Assembly (NCBI GenBank): GCA_947446835.1
Contig: CANFHS010000010.1
Location: 1-19,151 of the forward strand
DNA from: Bacteriovoracaceae bacterium
Lineage (GTDB): Bacteria > Bdellovibrionota > UBA1018
Reading direction: 5' to 3'
Length of the DNA stretch: 19,151 nt
The stretch's first letter is position 1. Each line of letters begins with the position of its first letter. Positions 14,761 to 19,151 of this stretch are shown here, piece after piece. Below the pieces are notes generated by a model. That model was not told the origin of the DNA and searched no databases. It saw only the letters and a list, made by a program, of their open reading frames with translations. The position numbers and the translations under genes are program-made.

Positions 14761-16036
14761 AGGCGCGGGTCCCCGGGACCCGAAACGCAAAGGCGGTATC
14801 GCCCTGTTCATGGTCATCGCGGCCATGACGGTGCTTTCGCTGCTGGTCACCGAGTTCGTGTACATCGCCCAGGTCAACCAGCGCATGGCCTTCGACGGGC
14901 TGGACCAGGTCCGGGCCCTTTACCTGGCCAAATCGGGCTTCAAGATTTCCCTGCTCCGGCTCAAGGCCTACCAGAACGTGAAGAGCCTGCTGGCCGGGAA
15001 CGCCGGTGCGGCCGCCGCCGTTCCCCGGGCGATGCTGGAAAAAGTCTGGAACTTCCCGTTCATCTATCCCTTTCCGACGGCGCTGCCCGGGCTGACGATG
15101 ACCCAGAAGGACGAGATCGCCAAGTTCGAGAAGGAGTCGGGCCTGACCGGGACCTTCACCGCGAACATCGAATCCGAATCCTCGCGCTACAACCTGAACC
15201 TGCTGCTGGCGTCGTTCGTCCCCAAGCCCCAGCCTTCGGGCACGCCGCGCCCCTCGGGCCAGCCCACGCCTTCCCCCAGCCCCACCCCGGGGTCCGCCGA
15301 AGCGGCCCAGTTCGATCCGGCGGCCGCACGCAAGGGGCTGGCCGACCTGCTGTTCCAGCTGCTGAACGCCAAGTTCCAGAGCGACCCGGATTTCGCCTCC
15401 GAATACCGCGACACCAAGGTCGAGGAGCTCACCGACAACATCGTGGCCTGGGTCGACAAGACCTACGAGAAGCCCTCGCGCTGGCCCTCCGACCAGATCG
15501 CGCCCAAACGCGCGCCGTTCTATTCTCTCCAGGAGCTCCGGATGGTTCCGGGCATGGACGACGGGCTCTACGCCCTGTTCGCACCCAACCTGACGGTCAC
15601 CGCCACCCCGGGAATGAACGTCAACACCATCCGCGATTCGACGCTCAAGGCTCTGCTTCCGGAAGCCTCGGCCGAGGAGCTGCAGGAGTTCTTCAAATTC
15701 CGGGACTCCGAGGAGGAGGACCACTCATTCAAGGATGCCGATGCCTTCTTCAAGTACGTCCAGGAGCACATGCGCGCCTACCGCGGAAACACCGGGACGC
15801 AGGGACTCCAGGACGAGTTCAAGAAGCGCAACATCCGCATCGTGACCGACGAGTCGGTCTTCCGGGTGGTGGTCCAGGCCCAGGTCAACCAGGCCACCCG
15901 GCGGATCGAAGCCCTGGTCCAGTTCACCGAAAAAGCCTCCACCCCGGCGTCGCCCGGCGGTCCCAAAAAGGCCGAAAACGCGCCCGCTGCCAAGCCTGAC
16001 TCTGGATTGAAGATCACCTTCATGCGACTCTTATAA
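14738..16036 (+). CDS. gspK: minor pseudopilin GspK
   Basis: GspK is the large minor pseudopilin that caps the tip. The protein is 432 residues. The leader is basic (DPKRKGG), the hydrophobic helix is about 21-43, and there is no glutamate at +5, as expected for GspK alone among pseudopilins. The conserved block RYNLNLL (150-156) is followed by a Pro/Ser/Thr-rich run (about 162-187) not usual in the family. Then comes the GspK domain, with FYSLQELRMVPGM (261-273) and the NVNT segment (294-297). The GTG at 14738 has GGAG about ten bases upstream and gives a 23-base overlap with gspJ. The C-terminus has a Lys/Ala/Pro-rich tail (about 400-422). Confidence 0.94.
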   Translation: MDLIPAPEGAGPRDPKRKGGIALFMVIAAMTVLSLLVTEFVYIAQVNQRMAFDGLDQVRALYLAKSGFKISLLRLKAYQNVKSLLAGNAGAAAAVPRAMLEKVWNFPFIYPFPTALPGLTMTQKDEIAKFEKESGLTGTFTANIESESSRYNLNLLLASFVPKPQPSGTPRPSGQPTPSPSPTPGSAEAAQFDPAAARKGLADLLFQLLNAKFQSDPDFASEYRDTKVEELTDNIVAWVDKTYEKPSRWPSDQIAPKRAPFYSLQELRMVPGMDDGLYALFAPNLTVTATPGMNVNTIRDSTLKALLPEASAEELQEFFKFRDSEEEDHSFKDADAFFKYVQEHMRAYRGNTGTQGLQDEFKKRNIRIVTDESVFRVVVQAQVNQATRRIEALVQFTEKASTPASPGGPKKAENAPAAKPDSGLKITFMRLL

Positions 16037-16047
16037 AGAGGGCCCTG

Positions 16048-17700
16048 ATGCGAATCCTTGGACTCGATGTGGGAAGCACTAGCGTCAAAGCAGTCGAGCT
16101 CGACAGCGCCTTCGGCCGCTTCGAGGTCCACGAGTACCATGAGGCCAAGATCGCTCCCGGGCAAAGCCCGCTCGAGGTCACCCGCGACCTGCTGGCCGGC
16201 CTCCCCAAGGCCCCGGACCGCATCGCCGTGGCCGTCCGGACCAGCCGGATCACCTTCCGGACCCTTCAGCTGCCCACCCGCGACAAGAAGGCCATCCAGG
16301 CCGGCGTGGGCTTCGAGCTCGACGACGACCTGCCGTTTGCCCTCGAGGACGCCATCTACGATTACAGCGTCCTTCAGCAGGCGGGCCAACTGACCACCGT
16401 GCACGTGGCGGCCACCCTGGAAGACCACCTGAGGACCTCGCTGGCCGAGTGGGCGGCCGCAGGGATCGATCCGGACCTGGTCACCACCGAGGCCTGGGCC
16501 TATCGCGCCCTGCTGAACCGCATCCTGACCCCCGAACAGACCGCCACCGGCCCGTCGATGCTGCTCAACATCGGCCACGACCATACGGTCATCTACATCC
16601 ACTGGAAAGGCCAGCCCGTGGTGGCCCGCGAGGTGCCGATCGGCGGCCGCGACCTGACCCGTGCCCTGGCAGCCCATTACCGGGTCCCGGAAGATCAGGC
16701 CGAGGTGGCCAAGCTCGACCACGGTTTCGTGCTCCCCGCTTCGCAACGCGAGCAGGCCTCTCCGGAGCAGATCGAGTTCTCGCAGACCCTGCTGGAACCC
16801 CTGGGCGAGCTGATCCGCGAAGTCCGGCACGCGGCCCTGATCTGCAAGAACCTGGTTCACGTGCCAGCGGCTCGTCTGCACCTGGCGGGTGGCAGCTCGC
16901 TGCTTCCCGGCCTGGCCCGACTGCTCGAAGAAGAGGTCAAGCTGCCGGTGACACCGATCCAGGCGTTGTCCACCCTGGCCAACTCGGGAGTCACGTATTC
17001 CGAGTCCACCGACGCCACCTTTGTCCTGGCGGCGTCCCTGGCCCTTTGCCAGGTCGGCTCCGAGCGCACCCTGGCCATCAATCTCCGCAAGGGCGCCTTC
17101 ACCAAGGTGAGCAGCCGCCAGCGGATCGACCTGGACCGCCTCAAGAAGCCCCTCACGGCGATCGGCATCGTATCGGCCTCGCTGCTGCTGAGCCTGGTGA
17201 TCGAAAGCCAGGTCTATCGGAGTCGCGTGCAGCAGGTTGATGAGCAGCTTCAGAAAAGCATCCGCTCCTTCCTTTCAACCGCTTCTCCCAGCGCCATCCG
17301 GACCTACCTGGCCAATCCGAGCATCCTGAAGAAGCAGATCCGCCAGGAGCTCGAAAAAGCACGCGACGTGGCGCGCCTGGCCGGGCCCAATCCCAAATCC
17401 CCGCTGGCACTGCTGCGCGAGGTCTCGGCCACCGTGCCCAAGGACGTGACCGTGGACCTGCTGCAGTACCAGGCAGGAGCCAGCCCCTCGCAACCCTACC
17501 AGGCCGGACTCGACGGAGAGGCCAGCTTCACCTTCCTGATCCAGGGCCAGGCCACCGCAGACCGGTTGGCGACCCTGCTGGACCGCAAGATTCCCGGAGT
17601 CTCCAAGTCCAAGGTCGAAGAAACCACCCTGCCCGACGGCACCAAGCGCTTCAAGGTGACCCTCAAGGGAAAACCCGCGGAGGATGCGTATGGAAAGTAA
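16048..17700 (+). CDS. gspL: GspL with complete PilM-like actin fold, transmembrane and periplasmic domains
   Basis: GspL anchors the GspE ATPase to the inner membrane and partners GspM. The protein is 550 residues, longer than the roughly 400 of enterobacterial GspL. Residues 1-345 form a cytoplasmic PilM-type actin-like domain: phosphate-1 motif GLDVGSTSVKAVEL (5-18), a second motif around LLNIGHDHT (172-180) and an adenosine-type motif LHLAGGSSLLPG (277-288). One transmembrane segment follows (about 369-388), then a coiled-coil-like stretch (390-445) and a periplasmic ferredoxin-like domain (about 452-545) as in GspL/PilN. It thus resembles PilM joined to PilN. The ATG has GAGGG five bases upstream, and gspM overlaps the end by 11 bases. 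Automatic annotation may call it PilM; its place in the operon favours GspL. Confidence 0.92.
   Translation: MRILGLDVGSTSVKAVELDSAFGRFEVHEYHEAKIAPGQSPLEVTRDLLAGLPKAPDRIAVAVRTSRITFRTLQLPTRDKKAIQAGVGFELDDDLPFALEDAIYDYSVLQQAGQLTTVHVAATLEDHLRTSLAEWAAAGIDPDLVTTEAWAYRALLNRILTPEQTATGPSMLLNIGHDHTVIYIHWKGQPVVAREVPIGGRDLTRALAAHYRVPEDQAEVAKLDHGFVLPASQREQASPEQIEFSQTLLEPLGELIREVRHAALICKNLVHVPAARLHLAGGSSLLPGLARLLEEEVKLPVTPIQALSTLANSGVTYSESTDATFVLAASLALCQVGSERTLAINLRKGAFTKVSSRQRIDLDRLKKPLTAIGIVSASLLLSLVIESQVYRSRVQQVDEQLQKSIRSFLSTASPSAIRTYLANPSILKKQIRQELEKARDVARLAGPNPKSPLALLREVSATVPKDVTVDLLQYQAGASPSQPYQAGLDGEASFTFLIQGQATADRLATLLDRKIPGVSKSKVEETTLPDGTKRFKVTLKGKPAEDAYGK
17679..17683 (+). promoter_or_regulatory. 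ribosome-binding site deciding the gspM start
   Basis: GGAGG ends immediately before an ATG at 17684 and six bases before a second in-frame ATG at 17690. Spacing favours the second. Confidence 0.5.
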
Positions 17701-18337
17701 CTCCCGCTTCGCCCAGCTCCTGACGGGCTGGGGCGAACGCATCGCCGAGCAGACCTGGTTCCAGCAGCTCAAGAGCAAATGGGAAGAGCTCGACCCGCAG
17801 AGCCGCAACCACCTGCGCAAGGCCGGTTTTGCCGGCGGTGCCCTGCTGGGGCTCCTGATCCTCCTGAATGCCGTGTGGAGCGTCCGCTCGCTCAAGCAGG
17901 AGCTGGCCGACAAGGCCGAACTGCTGTCGCTGATCCAGACCTCGTCCGAGGAAGTGCGCCACCTGCGCGAGTCGGGCATGGGGCACACCGACGGAGACGG
18001 GGGGCCCTGGGCGCCTTACCTTGAGTCGGTGGCCCAGAACGCCGGCATCGAAAAGAGCGCCGTCAGCGTCTCGGATGAGAAAGCTCCTCCGTCCGCGGCC
18101 CCGGCCAAGGGTGGAAAGGGTTTTGTCGAAGAAGAGGGCCTCAAGGAAGCCCTCGTCGACGTCACCCTCAAGCAGATCAACATCAAGCAGGTGGTCCGTT
18201 TCGCGGTGGCCCTGGAGCAAGGGCTTCGTCCCGTGAAGGTCCGCAACCTCACGATCGACACCCAGCCCGACCTGAGCGGCCACGTGAGCGCCACACTTGC
18301 GCTTTCGGCCTTCCGGGCGGCGAGCAAGAACCCATGA
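17690..18337 (+). CDS. gspM: type II secretion platform protein GspM
   Basis: GspM is a bitopic inner-membrane protein that dimerises with GspL. The protein is 215 residues: a cytoplasmic N-terminus (about 1-44), one transmembrane segment (about 46-64), a helix (65-93), then a periplasmic domain ending with VRNLTIDTQPDLSGHVSATLAL. A Pro/Ala/Lys-rich linker (about 130-145) separates two halves of the periplasmic part. Sequence similarity within GspM is low, so the call rests mainly on topology and on position between gspL and gspN. The first ATG at 17684 would add two residues. The stop overlaps the gspN start as ATGA. Confidence 0.87.
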   Translation: MESNSRFAQLLTGWGERIAEQTWFQQLKSKWEELDPQSRNHLRKAGFAGGALLGLLILLNAVWSVRSLKQELADKAELLSLIQTSSEEVRHLRESGMGHTDGDGGPWAPYLESVAQNAGIEKSAVSVSDEKAPPSAAPAKGGKGFVEEEGLKEALVDVTLKQINIKQVVRFAVALEQGLRPVKVRNLTIDTQPDLSGHVSATLALSAFRAASKNP

Positions 18338-19151
18338 CCGAATCCACTCTCGACTCCAGCACCCTGGATCAATCCGGCCAGGCCTCCCCTGCCGCCGGAG
18401 CCAGCCCTCCGCCCCTGAGCCGGGGCCAGCGCATCCTGCGCCGTACCGGCTGGACCCTGCTCGGCCTGTTTGCCCTGATCGTCTTCACCTTGGCCAAACT
18501 TCCCGAGGCCCGCCTCAAGAACTTCGTGCTCGGCCACCTCCAGAACGCGCTGGCCTCGCGCGGGGTGATCGCCTCGGCCACCAAGGCCCACCTGTCCCTG
18601 GGCCTCGGGGTCACCTATGTGCTGGAAGGCGTCGTCCTGACGCCCCCCGCTCCCGACCTGCCGATCAAGATCGACGAGGTCGATCTCTCGCCTTCCCTGC
18701 TGCCCCTGCTGTTGGGCCGGGCGGGGGGCACCGTGGTCATCCAGCAGGCGGACACCGAACTGACCGCCTCGTTCAGCTCCAAAGGCCCGGATGCCCGGAT
18801 CCGCTTCAAGGCGGACAAGGTCAACCTGGGCCGAATGGGACTCCTGAACCTGTTCGTGGGAATCCGCGGCTCGGGCATCGTCACGGGCCAAGGTTCGATC
18901 CAAGGCAATCTTTCGGTGCCCAGCACCTGGAACGGCGAGGGCCGCCTGAACCTGACCAAGATCTCGCTGGAGCAGCAGAACATCCAGGGCTTCAATATTC
19001 CGGGGCTTTCCATCTCCGAGGGCACGGTGGACCTGCACTTCGAGGGCGGCAAAGGCCAGATCCGGAAGCTCACTTTCGGCAAGCCTGGCTACCCGAACGA
19101 CGACCTGGTGGCCTCGGTGACCGGGGACCTCCAGCTCAACAACAGCCTGGA
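18334..19151 (+). CDS. gspN: type II secretion protein GspN, AsmA-like (3' end outside window)
   Basis: The frame starts with ATGACC, overlapping the gspM stop by four bases, and stays open to the window end, giving 272 codons. After a Ser/Pro-rich cytoplasmic N-terminus (about 1-36) there is one transmembrane segment (about 38-54). A periplasmic region follows, made of repeated beta-strand pieces with alternating hydrophobic residues (for example IKIDEVDLSPSLLPLLLG and GEGRLNLTKISLEQQ), like AsmA-type proteins. This architecture and the last place in the operon fit the GspN of delta-type and spirochaete T2SS loci. Its precise role is not settled; by analogy with AsmA-like proteins, a role between inner and outer membranes, perhaps in secretin assembly, is possible. 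Confidence 0.82.
   Translation, partial: MTESTLDSSTLDQSGQASPAAGASPPPLSRGQRILRRTGWTLLGLFALIVFTLAKLPEARLKNFVLGHLQNALASRGVIASATKAHLSLGLGVTYVLEGVVLTPPAPDLPIKIDEVDLSPSLLPLLLGRAGGTVVIQQADTELTASFSSKGPDARIRFKADKVNLGRMGLLNLFVGIRGSGIVTGQGSIQGNLSVPSTWNGEGRLNLTKISLEQQNIQGFNIPGLSISEGTVDLHFEGGKGQIRKLTFGKPGYPNDDLVASVTGDLQLNNSL

Overview
The window is a high-G+C (about 60-65% by eye) piece of a Gram-negative chromosome. Its centre is a long type II secretion (T2SS) operon, with a cluster of housekeeping and regulatory genes to the left. Three features point to a lineage formerly placed in the Deltaproteobacteria, such as Bdellovibrionota or Myxococcota. These are a CdnL-type CarD protein very like the myxobacterial one, a GspL with a complete PilM-like actin fold, and a GspN of the AsmA-like 'delta' type ending the operon. 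This is inference from families; no 16S or ribosomal marker is present. I see no mobile element, CRISPR array, tRNA or rRNA.

Left part (1-5083). uvrB (nucleotide excision repair, 3' end cut by the window edge) runs leftwards. Diverging from it is a two-gene unit: a 71-residue protein that looks like a bare histidine-kinase dimerisation/phosphoacceptor (DHp) domain, overlapping an OmpR-type response regulator by 14 bases. Converging on that pair is a leftward series, carD - cysS - small XRE regulator. A near-perfect 17-base direct repeat fills the 43-base gap between the response regulator and the XRE gene.

Intergenic region (5084-5662). This 579-base divergent region separates carD from the T2SS operon. 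On the carD side is a good sigma70-type promoter. On the gspC side is a near-consensus sigma54 (-24/-12) element. About 140 and 180 bases upstream of its predicted start lie two identical 11-base palindromes, the usual place for activator sites. Several further inverted repeats occupy the middle.

Right part (5663-19151). gspC-D-E-F-G-H-I-J-K-L-M-N run rightwards with tiny gaps or overlaps. GspC, L and M form the inner-membrane assembly platform with GspF. GspE is the motor ATPase, GspD the outer-membrane secretin, GspG the major pseudopilin and GspH-I-J-K the minor pseudopilins. GspN is incomplete at the right edge. No prepilin peptidase (GspO) or pilotin (GspS) is in view. Points of interest are the possible sigma54 control, the GspC cytoplasmic extension, the PilM-like GspL, a duplicated start region before gspE, and the stand-alone DHp/response-regulator pair.
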